From the NCBI RefSeq assembly GCF_001753205.1, contig NZ_CP017560.1, positions 1,178,001-1,242,000 on the forward strand: DNA of 64,000 bases, given 5' to 3'. The stretch comes from Sporosarcina ureilytica. Lineage in GTDB: Bacteria; Bacillota; Bacilli; Bacillales_A; Planococcaceae. The translations under genes were made by a program, and so were the position numbers. Below the pieces are notes generated by a model. It did not search any database, was not told the DNA's origin, and saw only the letters and a program-made list of their open reading frames with translations. The stretch's first letter is position 1. Each line of letters starts with the position of its first letter. This document shows positions 36,872 through 44,975 of this stretch, one piece after another.

Positions 36872-37525
36872 TTATTTAAGTTTAAGTCGTCCGTCTTTCG
36901 TAATAATAATTTCTCTATTACTTGTAAATTTAATTTCCAATGGATCAGTTTTACTTTTCACATCGGAAAAATACCACGTTCGATTCGGCGGGACTAGGAC
37001 GACATAAGTGTCATCCATTCCTAAAAAGTTTAAGTCGTCTTCCTGCAGTGATTGGTTATGAAAAGTTGGAATGCCTATTTCCATTAGTTGTTGTCCAACT
37101 ATTTTTACATATGGCGTTGTCACACTCATCTCACTTATATTGATAAGGGACTGAATGGAGAACTCTCCGTCATGTATTACGGTTCTTCTTCCGATATATT
37201 CAACAATATTACCAGACGGATCATCGAAGTAAATTGCATCTGCATTAAAATTTTTATAAAATATTTCATCTTTGTCGTCTTCTTTATTTAAGGAGACCCG
37301 TTCAGTTAACCAACGTTTTGCGGAAGTTAGGTGATTCCCAGGAATGTTAAACGCAAAGTGATAAATGGAATTCCCCTCACTTTGTTTAAAAGTGAGGGTT
37401 GATGTACCGATGCTTAAAGTAAAGAAATTCTTGCCTTTTTCAATAATGGGGATCTCTAATAGATTGTGGTAGAAATTTTTCATTTCCACTAGTTGATCAG
37501 TATATAAAGTAACTGATTTGAACAT
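36872..37525 (-). CDS. Glyoxalase/dioxygenase (VOC) superfamily protein
   Basis: A 217-residue protein with an N-terminal VOC module: SVTLYTDQLVEMKNFYHNLL begins the fold, then IYHFAFNIP and AIYFDDPSGNIVEYIGRR. The second half (SVTTPYVKIVGQQLMEIGIP, residues ~130-217) is a diverged second module. Candidate metal ligands His76 region and Glu in IVEYI are present, but the N-terminal ligand His is replaced (SVTLYT). It starts 15 bases behind rtcB with AAGGTGGG as its site. The reaction is unknown. Confidence 0.75.
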   Translation of the reverse strand: MFKSVTLYTDQLVEMKNFYHNLLEIPIIEKGKNFFTLSIGTSTLTFKQSEGNSIYHFAFNIPGNHLTSAKRWLTERVSLNKEDDKDEIFYKNFNADAIYFDDPSGNIVEYIGRRTVIHDGEFSIQSLINISEMSVTTPYVKIVGQQLMEIGIPTFHNQSLQEDDLNFLGMDDTYVVLVPPNRTWYFSDVKSKTDPLEIKFTSNREIIITKDGRLKLK

Positions 37526-37539
37526 TATTCATCCCACCT

Positions 37540-38646
37540 TTAGGCTTTATAATTGTATAAAGGCTTAATAATTTCCAATACTTCAACGGAATCGCCAATA
37601 TGACGGACGATATCATCCATTTTTTTATAAGCGAATGGAGATTCATCGATTGTTGACTTTGTGACGGACGTGCTCCAAACATCTGCCATGGCATCTTCAA
37701 ATTCTGCAAGTTTCACTTGTCTTCTAGCTTGAGTCCGGCTCATTGTTCGGCCAGCACCGTGCGGACCGGAATAGTTCCAATCTGGATTTCCTTTCCCGCG
37801 GCAAATGAGCGAGCCGTCGCGCATATTCATCGGAATAATGACGATTTCATCTTTCTGAGCAGAAATTGCACCTTTTCTTAAAATCATATTGTCTAAGTCA
37901 ACGTAATTGTGAATCGTATCAAACGTACTGATTTCGTTCCAGTCCATCCCTCTCATAATCACTTCTGCCATCGTTTGACGATTGACTGCGGCGTATTGCT
38001 GGGCTATACCAACGTCATGTAAATAATTTTGCATTTGCTCGCCTTCTAAATAAGCAGTATTTCTATCTAAGTTTTCACGGTCTGGTCGTGAATCTAATTG
38101 CTCAATCGCCAAGTCTTGATAATGGTCCGAGATTTGTTTGCCAGGATTACGACTGCCTGAATGAATCACAAGATAAATATTACCTTTTGAATCTTCGTTT
38201 ATCTCGATAAAGTGATTCCCACCACCTAATGTACCGACGCTGTTTTTAGCTCTTCCTTCATTTATAGGCGCCAGGATTTCATTAAAAGGAATCTGATTCG
38301 CATTGCGATGAGCCTTTCTGCGAATCTTCATGCCGCTTGGTACATTTCTTCTAATCACTTGATCGAGTTTATGAAAGTCGATATCTTTTTTCTGAACGTC
38401 AATTTTCACGCAAATCATTCCGCAACCTAAATCAACGCCAACAAAATTAGGGACTACTTTATCTGTAATTGTCATCGTTGTCCCAACGGTGCATCCTTTA
38501 CCGGCATGTAAATCAGGCATCATTCGAATTTTCGAGTCTTGGAGAAATTCTAGATTACATAAGTCATATACTTGCTGTTTTGCAGTATCCTCAATCACAT
38601 CTGTAAAAACAACCGCTTCGTTATATCGACCTTTAATTTCTATCAA
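37540..38646 (-). CDS. rtcB: RNA ligase RtcB
   Basis: A 368-residue RtcB, the GTP/Mn2+-dependent 3'-phosphate/5'-OH RNA ligase, in the short bacterial form. Metal and GTP motifs are MMPDLHAGKGCTVGTTM, GVDLGCGM, GTLGGGNHFIEI and VIHSGSRNPG. GPHGAGRTMSR contains the His (about 297) that becomes guanylylated. TTG start with AAAGGAG eight bases upstream lying inside the end of the preceding GNAT gene, which ends only 3 bases before. No archease, RtcA or repair kinase is nearby, so the physiological RNA is unclear. Confidence 0.93.
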   Translation of the reverse strand: MIEIKGRYNEAVVFTDVIEDTAKQQVYDLCNLEFLQDSKIRMMPDLHAGKGCTVGTTMTITDKVVPNFVGVDLGCGMICVKIDVQKKDIDFHKLDQVIRRNVPSGMKIRRKAHRNANQIPFNEILAPINEGRAKNSVGTLGGGNHFIEINEDSKGNIYLVIHSGSRNPGKQISDHYQDLAIEQLDSRPDRENLDRNTAYLEGEQMQNYLHDVGIAQQYAAVNRQTMAEVIMRGMDWNEISTFDTIHNYVDLDNMILRKGAISAQKDEIVIIPMNMRDGSLICRGKGNPDWNYSGPHGAGRTMSRTQARRQVKLAEFEDAMADVWSTSVTKSTIDESPFAYKKMDDIVRHIGDSVEVLEIIKPLYNYKA

Positions 38647-38649
38647 TTT

Positions 38650-39174
38650 TCATACTCCTTTTATAATTTTTCTTTTATACCATAAAGAGATATCATTCTT
38701 ATCTAATGCTGCATACGATTGGCTTTCGTATTGAAATGTAAATCCTCGTGCTTCGTAAAAAGGAATCCCGTAATCATTTCCTTTTGCGACAGCAACCCAT
38801 TGCTCTTCAGCTCCGTAAGTATATTTTTGGATTTTAGTAAAGTGATTGAGCAGCCGTGTGCCAACTCCTTTACCTCGCTCCTTAGGATGCAAGTACAACA
38901 CATAGACCTCTCCATCTGTTTCATCCCTCATCCCACCGCCAATCACACCAATAATATTTCCTTGTTCTTCGGCGACGATGTAGCCGTGCCATTTGGCGTT
39001 AATGCACGCAATCTCTTCCGATAGTCTATCCAGATTGTAATAGCGATGAATAATTTTCTGGATGTTTGATTCAGAAAATATGTTTTTATATGTAAACTGC
39101 TGACTTGTTATAAGGACGTCTTGCACTTTGTGGATATCCTTTTTAGTAGCTTGACGAATTGTAAGAGTATCCAT
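38650..39174 (-). CDS. GNAT-family N-acetyltransferase
   Basis: About 174 residues. ATG 39174 is six bases from GAGGTG; an ATG one codon upstream is also possible. GNAT acetyl-CoA motif is VYVLYLHPKERGKGVGTRLLNHF, preceded by NIIGVIGGGMRDETDGEV and followed by ARGFTFQYES. It acetylates an unknown amine. It is the first gene of the GNAT-rtcB-VOC run, and its end carries the rtcB ribosome binding site. Confidence 0.88.
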   Translation of the reverse strand: MDTLTIRQATKKDIHKVQDVLITSQQFTYKNIFSESNIQKIIHRYYNLDRLSEEIACINAKWHGYIVAEEQGNIIGVIGGGMRDETDGEVYVLYLHPKERGKGVGTRLLNHFTKIQKYTYGAEEQWVAVAKGNDYGIPFYEARGFTFQYESQSYAALDKNDISLWYKRKIIKGV

Positions 39175-39189
39175 CATATACACCTCTTT

Positions 39190-39358
39190 TGTAATAATGT
39201 GGCGTCGTTCTGTAATGTAATCGAATTTTCTTTGTCATTCTTCTGTAATGTTCAACAGATAAACTAGGTTTAGTTAAGCGCGGTTGGAATAGGTATCTGT
39301 TGATAAGAGTCGTAATGCTTATAAACAGATAGCAGAAAGACTCAAAGTTAAATAGTTA
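39190..39358 (+). promoter_or_regulatory. Leader/promoter region of the LysM-3D gene with competing hairpins
   Basis: Three TGTAAT hexamers (39190, 39211, 39244) resemble WalR half-sites. Behind them CAACAGATA (39253) pairs with TATCTGTTG (39294), while a second AACAGATA (39324) can pair with the same TATCTGTT instead. Bases 39360-39400 (GGCAGCTACCGGAATCACC, then AAGCGCAATGATG) look structured but match no riboswitch I can name. Confidence 0.4.
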
Positions 39359-39409
39359 ATGGCAGCTACCGGAATCACCAAGCGCAATGATGAACAAGGG
39401 GATGAGAAG

Positions 39410-39952
39410 TTGAAAAAATTTAGTATTGCATTTCTAACAGGTCTTTTCATATTTGGATTTGGCGTGAAAGAGAGCTATGCATCTTCGCCAAAATATACTG
39501 TAAAATCAGGTGATAACTTATATCGGATATCCTTACTCTATAACACTAGTGTATCAAACTTAAAAACTTGGAACAATTTAAGCGGTAATATCATTTTTCC
39601 AAATCAAACGTTAATCGTTGGAAATAAAATATCAAAAACGAAAACAGCATCAAAGCAAGTGAAGAAAGAATTGACAATGAAATCAACGGCCTACACAGCT
39701 TACTGTAATGGATGTATTGGCATTACAAAAACAGGAATTAACCTACGAAAAAATCCAAATCAAAAAGTCATCGCGGTCGATCCGAAAGTGATACCACTTG
39801 GCTCTAAGGTCTTTGTTGAAGGTTATGGCTATGCGGTCGCTGGAGATATCGGAAGTGCAATCAAAGGAAATACTATCGATGTATTTTTCCCGACGAAAAA
39901 AGAGGCTTTTCAATGGGGACGTAAAGAAGTGAAAGTACAAATACTAGATTGA
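39410..39952 (+). CDS. Secreted LysM and 3D-domain cell-wall protein (YocH-like)
   Basis: A 180-residue precursor starting at TTG 39410 behind AAGGGGATGAGAAG; an in-frame ATG at 39359 has no site and would put charged residues before the signal peptide. Residues 1-26 are a signal peptide ending ESYASS. A LysM module (YTVKSGDNLYRISLLYNTSV) at about 29-75 binds peptidoglycan. The C-terminal 3D domain (MKSTAYTAYC... AVDPKVIPLGSKVFVEGYGYAVAGDIGSAIKG... IDVFF) has the three conserved Asp and is related to lytic transglycosylase MltA. In Bacillus, YocH is under WalRK control. Confidence 0.9.
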   Translation: MKKFSIAFLTGLFIFGFGVKESYASSPKYTVKSGDNLYRISLLYNTSVSNLKTWNNLSGNIIFPNQTLIVGNKISKTKTASKQVKKELTMKSTAYTAYCNGCIGITKTGINLRKNPNQKVIAVDPKVIPLGSKVFVEGYGYAVAGDIGSAIKGNTIDVFFPTKKEAFQWGRKEVKVQILD

Positions 39953-39960
39953 ATGAATAT

Positions 39961-39993
39961 AAGCCGCTAATCTTAATGATTGGCGGTTTTTTG
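39961..39993 (+). terminator. Terminator after the LysM-3D gene
   Basis: AGCCGCTAAT / ATTGGCGGTT stem and T-run. Confidence 0.88.
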
Positions 39994-40030
39994 TATTAAG
40001 TTTTTTAGTAAAGGATTGTTATTATTGTCC

Positions 40031-40054
40031 TATGTTGATTTACGAATCAACATA
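40031..40054. repeat. Perfect inverted repeat
   Basis: TATGTTGATT-tacg-AATCAACATA, ten base pairs and a four-base loop, no T-run. Could be an operator or an RNA hairpin in the leader of the DUF4825 gene. Confidence 0.5.
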
Positions 40055-40081
40055 AGTTAGACCTAATATTGGGGGAGGGAA

Positions 40082-40114
40082 ATGACAAAAGTCGGTATGT
40101 GTTGCAAAGTATAA
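40082..40114 (+). CDS. Possible ten-codon micro-ORF (leader peptide?)
   Basis: ATG preceded by GGGGGAGGGAA encodes MTKVGMCCKV and stops. The ribosome binding site is much stronger than chance. It lies between an inverted repeat and the DUF4825 gene, 117 bases before it. Whether it is translated is unknown. Confidence 0.25.
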   Translation: MTKVGMCCKV

Positions 40115-40230
40115 GACCTAAATTAAAAAATGTGATAAAAATATGATTTCATTCCAGTAATCGAAATGTTACAATTATTAAAAGCTAGAAATCTAGAGAA
40201 ATGCAAGTTGAAATGAGAGTGGGGGAACGG

Positions 40231-40776
40231 ATGGATAATCGAAGGAAAGTTATGATTGCGATTTTAATTATCGGGATTCCTTTGTTCATATGGATTCAAT
40301 TTTTTGAAGTACCAAGCAAAGTGAAAATTGGGGAGGAGAAATTACAGCAAGATGCTATCACACATGAATTTGAAAAGGTGACCCAATTTGAATCACTGTA
40401 TATGGGGGATGCATCGAATGTAATAAATTTATTGAATGAATTGCCACTCAATCAATATATAGGCACGATAGAACTTGATTCGGATGCCTTATCTCTTCTA
40501 GTGAATTATGATATTAATTCAACAGAAATTGAGCGCCAAGCACAACAAGGTATGATTTATAATTCAACGGCAATGTTTGCGCTTATAGAAAACTTACAAC
40601 AGATCAATATGAAATTTAATGATAAAACGTATAATGTTTCAAGAGACCGGGTGGAAAAATGGTTTGGGACTACTTTAGTAGATTTTAAGGACCCTGAAGT
40701 GTTTAGAGAGAAAGTACAAAGTCAGCTGAATGAAGACCTCACAGCATGGTTTCTTGCATATACGGAAGAGGAGTGA
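40231..40776 (+). CDS. Membrane-anchored DUF4825-like protein
   Basis: A 181-residue protein; ATG 40231 follows AGTGGGGGAACGG, whereas an upstream ATG at 40201 lacks a site. Residues 6-24 form one membrane helix (KVMIAILIIGIPLFIWIQFF), with the rest outside. The motif YMGDASNVINLLNELPLNQYI and its following beta-rich part match DUF4825, a domain of unknown function often found in regulatory membrane proteins. Its stop overlaps the yueD GTG (GTGA). Confidence 0.75.
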   Translation: MDNRRKVMIAILIIGIPLFIWIQFFEVPSKVKIGEEKLQQDAITHEFEKVTQFESLYMGDASNVINLLNELPLNQYIGTIELDSDALSLLVNYDINSTEIERQAQQGMIYNSTAMFALIENLQQINMKFNDKTYNVSRDRVEKWFGTTLVDFKDPEVFREKVQSQLNEDLTAWFLAYTEEE

Positions 40777-41504
40777 GGAAAATAGAAATTGTTATTGTAA
40801 CAGGTGCATCAAAAGGAATTGGTTTATCAGTATTAAAACAATTACAGGAAAAAGGGAAGAAAGTAATCGGGTTAGCGAGAACTATGCCAGCTAAAGCGAG
40901 GCATTTTGTAACGGTCGACCTTGCAGAAACAGAAAAGTTAGAAGGGGTTTTAACAGCGATTATTCGTGAGCATATTGTGGAAGCCACATCGTTTACTTTA
41001 ATTAATAATGCGGGAACCGTAGAACCAATTGGATTAATCGGAACAGTAAATAGTGCAGAAGTATCCAATGCTATATCCATCAATCTAACTGCACCCATGA
41101 TTTTATGTAATACGTTTATCCGGGAATTAGAAGCTTTTAGTGGCGCTAAAAAGATTATGAACATTTCTTCAGGGGCTGGACGGAAACCGTATGAAGGATG
41201 GGGCGCTTATTGTACGACAAAGGCGGGACTTGATCATTTTTCCCGCGTGATTGCTGTTGAGCAAGAGCGTGCTACTAATCCTGTGGAAATCGTGTCTATT
41301 GCACCGGGGATTATTGATACGGGCATGCAAGAGACGATTCGACATAGCAGTGAAGCGTCTTTTCCGTTACTAAATAGGTTTGTTGAGTATAAAGAACAAG
41401 GGTTGTTAAGTAGTGCAGAGGAGACGGCACGTAACTTAATCAGCTTTTTGGAAAAAGCTGATTTTAAAACAACTGGGCCAATTGCGGATATTCGTCATTA
41501 CTAA
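40773..41504 (+). CDS. yueD: SDR-family benzil reductase-like protein YueD
   Basis: A 243-residue short-chain dehydrogenase resembling Bacillus YueD, which reduces benzil to (S)-benzoin with NADPH; sepiapterin reductase is a relative. TGASKGIG is at about 11-18, LINNAG mid-protein, and the catalytic Ser (NISSGAG), Tyr and Lys (YCTTK) follow; the C-terminus has APGIIDTGMQ. GTG 40773 overlaps the previous stop but is very close to GAAGAGGA; translation could also begin a few codons later. Cellular substrate unknown. Confidence 0.85.
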   Translation: MRKIEIVIVTGASKGIGLSVLKQLQEKGKKVIGLARTMPAKARHFVTVDLAETEKLEGVLTAIIREHIVEATSFTLINNAGTVEPIGLIGTVNSAEVSNAISINLTAPMILCNTFIRELEAFSGAKKIMNISSGAGRKPYEGWGAYCTTKAGLDHFSRVIAVEQERATNPVEIVSIAPGIIDTGMQETIRHSSEASFPLLNRFVEYKEQGLLSSAEETARNLISFLEKADFKTTGPIADIRHY

Positions 41505-41509
41505 GTAAA

Positions 41510-41554
41510 TAAACGAGTCTTTCCTATATTACATTGGGAAAGACTCGTTTTTGT
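41510..41554. terminator. Bidirectional terminator between yueD and mnmM
   Basis: AAACGAGTCTTTCC / GGAAAGACTCGTTT, 14 base pairs, T-runs on both strands. Confidence 0.92.
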
Positions 41555-41561
41555 TTATCAG

Positions 41562-42158
41562 TTAATCTAGCATTCTCGGTTCTTCAAAATCACGTAATTT
41601 TTCAATCGCAAGTAAAAATGGCGGATTATTTAATTGATTGAGCAATTCGTATTTTGCGACGTGAACATCAGCTTGATGGAGTTTTGTGACATATTGAAGG
41701 AGTGCCTCTCGTTCTTCTTTTCCACCTTCGTGTCCATCATAAACAGCGATTGTAATCATCCCGTCCTTTTTCAAGAGACCAAGTAATTTATGAATTGCTT
41801 CGATTGTAGAATCAGGTTTTGTAATGATGGATAAATCGTCACTATACGGCAAGTAGCCTAAGTTAAACATCGCACCGCCAATCGGGGTCTGTATATATTT
41901 TTCAGCGTTCGCGTGACTGTCTAATACAAGTGTCACGCGTTCTGTTAGCTCTTGTAAACGTTCCGCTGTCGAATCAAGTGCCTGCCGCTGAATGTCAAAA
42001 GCAAAGACATGACCCTCTTCGCCAACGAGTTCTGCTAAAAACTTCGTGTCATTTCCATTTCCTGCTGTTGCATCAACAACTGTTTCGCCAGGCAACACAG
42101 TTTGTTCAATTAGCCTTTTTGAAAGTGGTAGGACACGGTGAAGTATAATTTGACTCAA
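41562..42158 (-). CDS. mnmM: tRNA 5-aminomethyl-2-thiouridine methyltransferase MnmM (YtqB)
   Basis: A 198-residue class I SAM methyltransferase. VDATAGNGNDTKFLAELVG is the SAM-binding loop, VFAFDIQRQAL the acidic loop, and FNLGYLPYSD replaces the usual NPPY motif, as in YtqB. YtqB was shown to be MnmM, methylating nm5(s2)U34 to mnm5(s2)U34 in Gram-positive tRNAs. TTG start overlaps the stop of mnmL by four bases, so the two steps of the pathway are made together. Confidence 0.9.
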   Translation of the reverse strand: MSQIILHRVLPLSKRLIEQTVLPGETVVDATAGNGNDTKFLAELVGEEGHVFAFDIQRQALDSTAERLQELTERVTLVLDSHANAEKYIQTPIGGAMFNLGYLPYSDDLSIITKPDSTIEAIHKLLGLLKKDGMITIAVYDGHEGGKEEREALLQYVTKLHQADVHVAKYELLNQLNNPPFLLAIEKLRDFEEPRMLD

Positions 42159-43114
42159 AGTGTTTCAACTACTTTCTCATAATACTTTCCTTGCCAACTA
42201 TTGCGGCGTATTAATTCTTGGTCGATGCCATTTAAAACTTCCCACTTTGTAACGCTCCACATCGGGCCAATCATTAATTCGATTGGGCCATCTCCGGTAA
42301 TACGATGGATAATCATATGGGGCGGTAAAATTTCAAGTTGGTCAACTACAAGGCTAATGTATTCATCCTTTTCTAAAAAGCGTAGTTTTCCTTTTTCATA
42401 TTGTTTAACCATTGGTGTACCCTTTAGTAAATGTAGGAGATGGATTTTAATGCCTTGTACATCTAGCTTTGCGACCTCACGTGCGGTTTCCATCATCATG
42501 TCATAATCTTCCCCGGGCATCCCGTTGATAATATGTGTGCAGACACGAATATTGTGCTTGCGAAGTTTATTAACGCCTTCTACATAGGTTGCATAATCAT
42601 GGGCTCGATTCACAAGTTGAGCCGTTTTTTCATGGACTGTTTGAAGACCTAGCTCCACCCATAAATAAGTCCGCTCGTTTAACTCGGCTAAATACTCAAC
42701 AACATCATCAGGCAAACAATCTGGACGTGTTGCAATAGAAAGTCCGATAACGCCTTCTTGAGCAAGGGCAGCCTCGAACTTTTCTTTTAAAACATGTAAT
42801 GGGGCATGCGTATTTGTATAAGCTTGGAAATAGGCCATTGGTTTACCATCTTTCCATTTACGGTGCATCTTCGCTTTAATCTCGGAAAATTGCACGTCAA
42901 TTGGGTCAACTCGATCTCCAGCGAAATCCCCAGAGCCAGCTACACTACAAAATGTACAGCCCCCGTACGCTACGGTGCCATCACGATTGGGACAATCGAA
43001 CCCAGCATCTAGGGCAACTTTAAATACTTTAAAACCAAATTGATCTTTTAAATGACGTGACCATGTATAGTATCGTTTTCCTTCTGTCGGAAAAGGGAAT
43101 TTATTATTATCCAC
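42155..43114 (-). CDS. mnmL: Radical SAM protein YtqA/MnmL (TIGR01212)
   Basis: About 319 residues starting at GTG 43114, eight bases behind GAGGAG; the frame is open further but only through that site. Radical SAM cysteines occur as CPNRDG...GGCTFCS, the TIGR01212 arrangement, followed by AYFQAYTNTHAPL, IATRPDCLPDD and WVELGLQT. Bacillus YtqA (MnmL) is reported to convert cmnm5(s2)U34 to nm5(s2)U34 in tRNA, feeding MnmM encoded next. The MFS gene opposite is divergent. Confidence 0.9.
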   Translation of the reverse strand: MDNNKFPFPTEGKRYYTWSRHLKDQFGFKVFKVALDAGFDCPNRDGTVAYGGCTFCSVAGSGDFAGDRVDPIDVQFSEIKAKMHRKWKDGKPMAYFQAYTNTHAPLHVLKEKFEAALAQEGVIGLSIATRPDCLPDDVVEYLAELNERTYLWVELGLQTVHEKTAQLVNRAHDYATYVEGVNKLRKHNIRVCTHIINGMPGEDYDMMMETAREVAKLDVQGIKIHLLHLLKGTPMVKQYEKGKLRFLEKDEYISLVVDQLEILPPHMIIHRITGDGPIELMIGPMWSVTKWEVLNGIDQELIRRNSWQGKYYEKVVETL

Positions 43115-43254
43115 TTTCTTCACTCCTCTACCATCAAAGTATAGCATGTTTGAGGATTAAATTACGATTGTGAACTAATGTAAATAGTGCTTGTTCATTT
43201 GGAAAGATAAGACTAAAATTTAATATATTATTTGATTGGAAAAGAGGGATGGAA

Positions 43255-44439
43255 ATGCCGAGAGCAGTATGGCTATTAGTGATAGGGATGCTCGTCAATG
43301 TGACGGGAAATTCATTTCTATGGCCTTTAAACACAATATATATTCATGATTATTTAGGGAAATCGCTCACTGTAGCCGGATTTGTTCTTATGGCTAACCA
43401 AGGAGCAGGCGTTATTGGAAATTTACTAGGTGGTTTTTTATTCGACCGTATCGGCGGCTATAAATCCATTTTAGGAGGCATTGGGCTATCTATACTCGCC
43501 TTAATTTGTCTCGTGTTTTGGAATGATTGGCCGAGTTATGTTTGGTTTTTAATGGTATTAGGATTTAGCGGCGGAATCATTTTTCCGAGTATGTATGCGA
43601 TGATTGGTTCCGTATGGCCAGACGGTGGACGAAAAGCGTTCAATACATTATATTTATCACAAAATGTCGGTGTTGCAATTGGTCCTTCTTTGGCGGGACT
43701 TGTTGCTTCAGTCAATATTCATTATATCTTTTCTGCGAACTTATTTTTCTATGTGATTTTCTTTTTATTTGCTTTTTTTGGTTATAAAAATATGGAAACA
43801 GCACCGGATTTACAGACGAATGTGTTAAAAGAACAGAAGGCAATTACAGACAAGGCACCATTCTATGCATTGCTTATTATTACAGGCGGATATTTACTTA
43901 CTTGGATTATTTATTCGCAATGGTCAACTACAATTTCGACATTTGCTTTAGATCTCGGCGTTTCATTAAGACAATATAGTTTAATTTGGACGATAAATGG
44001 ATTACTGATTGTTCTTGGACAACCGATTATTCGACCGATTATTAAACGGTTAGAACACAAAATTAAAACGCAGATGTTAATTGGAATATTTATCTTTATT
44101 ATCTCATTTACAGTCGTTGCATATGCTGATTCATTTAAAATGTTTGTTGCTGCAATGGTGATTGTTACGTTTGGAGAAATGTTTGTCTGGCCTGCGATTC
44201 CAACAATTGCGAATCAGTTAGCACCACGGGGCAGGGAAGGTTTTTACCAAGGAATCGTGAATTCATCCGCGACAATTGGCCGAATGATAGGACCTGTAGC
44301 AGGTGGGATCTTGGTTGATATTTACGACATGAGGGTGATGATTTTCATTTTAACAGCGTTAATGAGTTTGGCGATTATTACAACGCTTGTATATGATAAG
44401 CCGATGAAGAAGACAGGGTATTCTATGAAAAGCGAATAA
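43255..44439 (+). CDS. MFS transporter (YttB-like)
   Basis: A 394-residue major facilitator. ATG 43255 is six bases from GAGGG; an ATG two codons earlier is too close. The first loop FLFDRIGGYKS, helix 4 region GFSGGIIFPSMYAMIGSVWP and central TLYLSQNVGVAIGPSLAG are typical of the YttB/MdtH-like branch. It sits next to mnmL-mnmM and upstream of leuS as yttB does in Bacillus. Substrate unknown. Confidence 0.82.
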   Translation: MPRAVWLLVIGMLVNVTGNSFLWPLNTIYIHDYLGKSLTVAGFVLMANQGAGVIGNLLGGFLFDRIGGYKSILGGIGLSILALICLVFWNDWPSYVWFLMVLGFSGGIIFPSMYAMIGSVWPDGGRKAFNTLYLSQNVGVAIGPSLAGLVASVNIHYIFSANLFFYVIFFLFAFFGYKNMETAPDLQTNVLKEQKAITDKAPFYALLIITGGYLLTWIIYSQWSTTISTFALDLGVSLRQYSLIWTINGLLIVLGQPIIRPIIKRLEHKIKTQMLIGIFIFIISFTVVAYADSFKMFVAAMVIVTFGEMFVWPAIPTIANQLAPRGREGFYQGIVNSSATIGRMIGPVAGGILVDIYDMRVMIFILTALMSLAIITTLVYDKPMKKTGYSMKSE

Positions 44440-44481
44440 GTATTGGCTTAATAATGGTGATGAAATCAAAATGGGGTGGAT

Positions 44482-44658
44482 ATGTTGGATCGAATCTCAG
44501 TTTTCACATTAACAATATTTATTATTAGTATAGGCGCATTAATTTACATCTTAAATTCTAATTATATTCCTTCGTATATGTTAGGGTATGGTGTTCCCGT
44601 TTCAATCATTTCTGGGTTTGCTTTGGTCGCATTTGTTCTAGCTGTGAAAAAAAAGTGA
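44482..44658 (+). CDS. Small two-helix membrane protein
   Basis: About 58 residues: helix 1 (SVFTLTIFIISIGALIYIL), a short loop (NSNYIPSYMLGYG) and helix 2 (VPVSIISGFALVAFVLAV) ending KKK. GGGGTGG lies just upstream; ATG 44482 or TTG 44485 are both reasonable starts. It follows the MFS gene by 42 bases, probably in the same transcript, and is closed by a terminator. I do not recognise a family. Confidence 0.65.
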   Translation: MLDRISVFTLTIFIISIGALIYILNSNYIPSYMLGYGVPVSIISGFALVAFVLAVKKK

Positions 44659-44665
44659 TTCACTT

Positions 44666-44699
44666 AGCAAGTAGATCTATAAAATCTACTTGCTTTTTT
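44666..44699 (+). terminator. Terminator after the small membrane protein gene
   Basis: GCAAGTAGAT / ATCTACTTGC stem followed by seven bases rich in T. Confidence 0.9.
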
Positions 44700-44730
44700 A
44701 TTTGGGATCTAACTATTTTGCCAGAGGGAA

Positions 44731-44975
44731 CGTTGCAAACTTTTCCAGTAGCGTTGCATACATTTCCGTAAACGTTTTAAACTTCTCCCAAAGTGTTGCG
44801 AACTTTCGCGAACGTTGCAAACTTTTCCAGGAGCGTTGCATACATTTCTGTAAACGTTTAGTACCTCTCCCAAAGCGTTGCGAACCTTCGCGGGCGTTGC
44901 AAACTTTTCCATAAACGTTTCGTACTTTCCCAAAAGCATTATGTACTATCCAAGGAAAGTTGCACTTTACTTGTG
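44731..44975. repeat. Hierarchical tandem repeat: 21-bp units in an 82-bp higher-order unit
   Basis: Twelve degenerate units beginning CGTTGCAAACTTTTCCAGTA (or variants GCGTTGCATACATTTCCGTA, CGTTTTAAACTTCTCCCAAA, GTGTTGCGAACTTTCGCGAA) start at 44731, 44752, 44773, 44794, 44813, 44834, 44855, 44876, 44895, 44916, 44937 and 44958. The steps 21-21-21-19 repeat, so copies of the four-unit block lie 82 bases apart. Frames on both strands stay open through it only because of this composition. It fills the 465-base gap between the small membrane protein and scoA. Confidence 0.88.

Noticed and set aside
39225..39405. c-di-AMP (ydaO/yuaA) riboswitch before the 3D-domain gene
   Set aside because: The conserved ydaO core sequences are not present; only generic hairpins are seen.
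39359..39409. N-terminal extension of the LysM-3D protein from ATG 39359
   Set aside because: No ribosome binding site, and it would place a charged stretch before a clear signal peptide; TTG 39410 has a good site.
44731..44975. CRISPR array
   Set aside because: Units are contiguous and degenerate with no unique spacers, and no cas genes are present.
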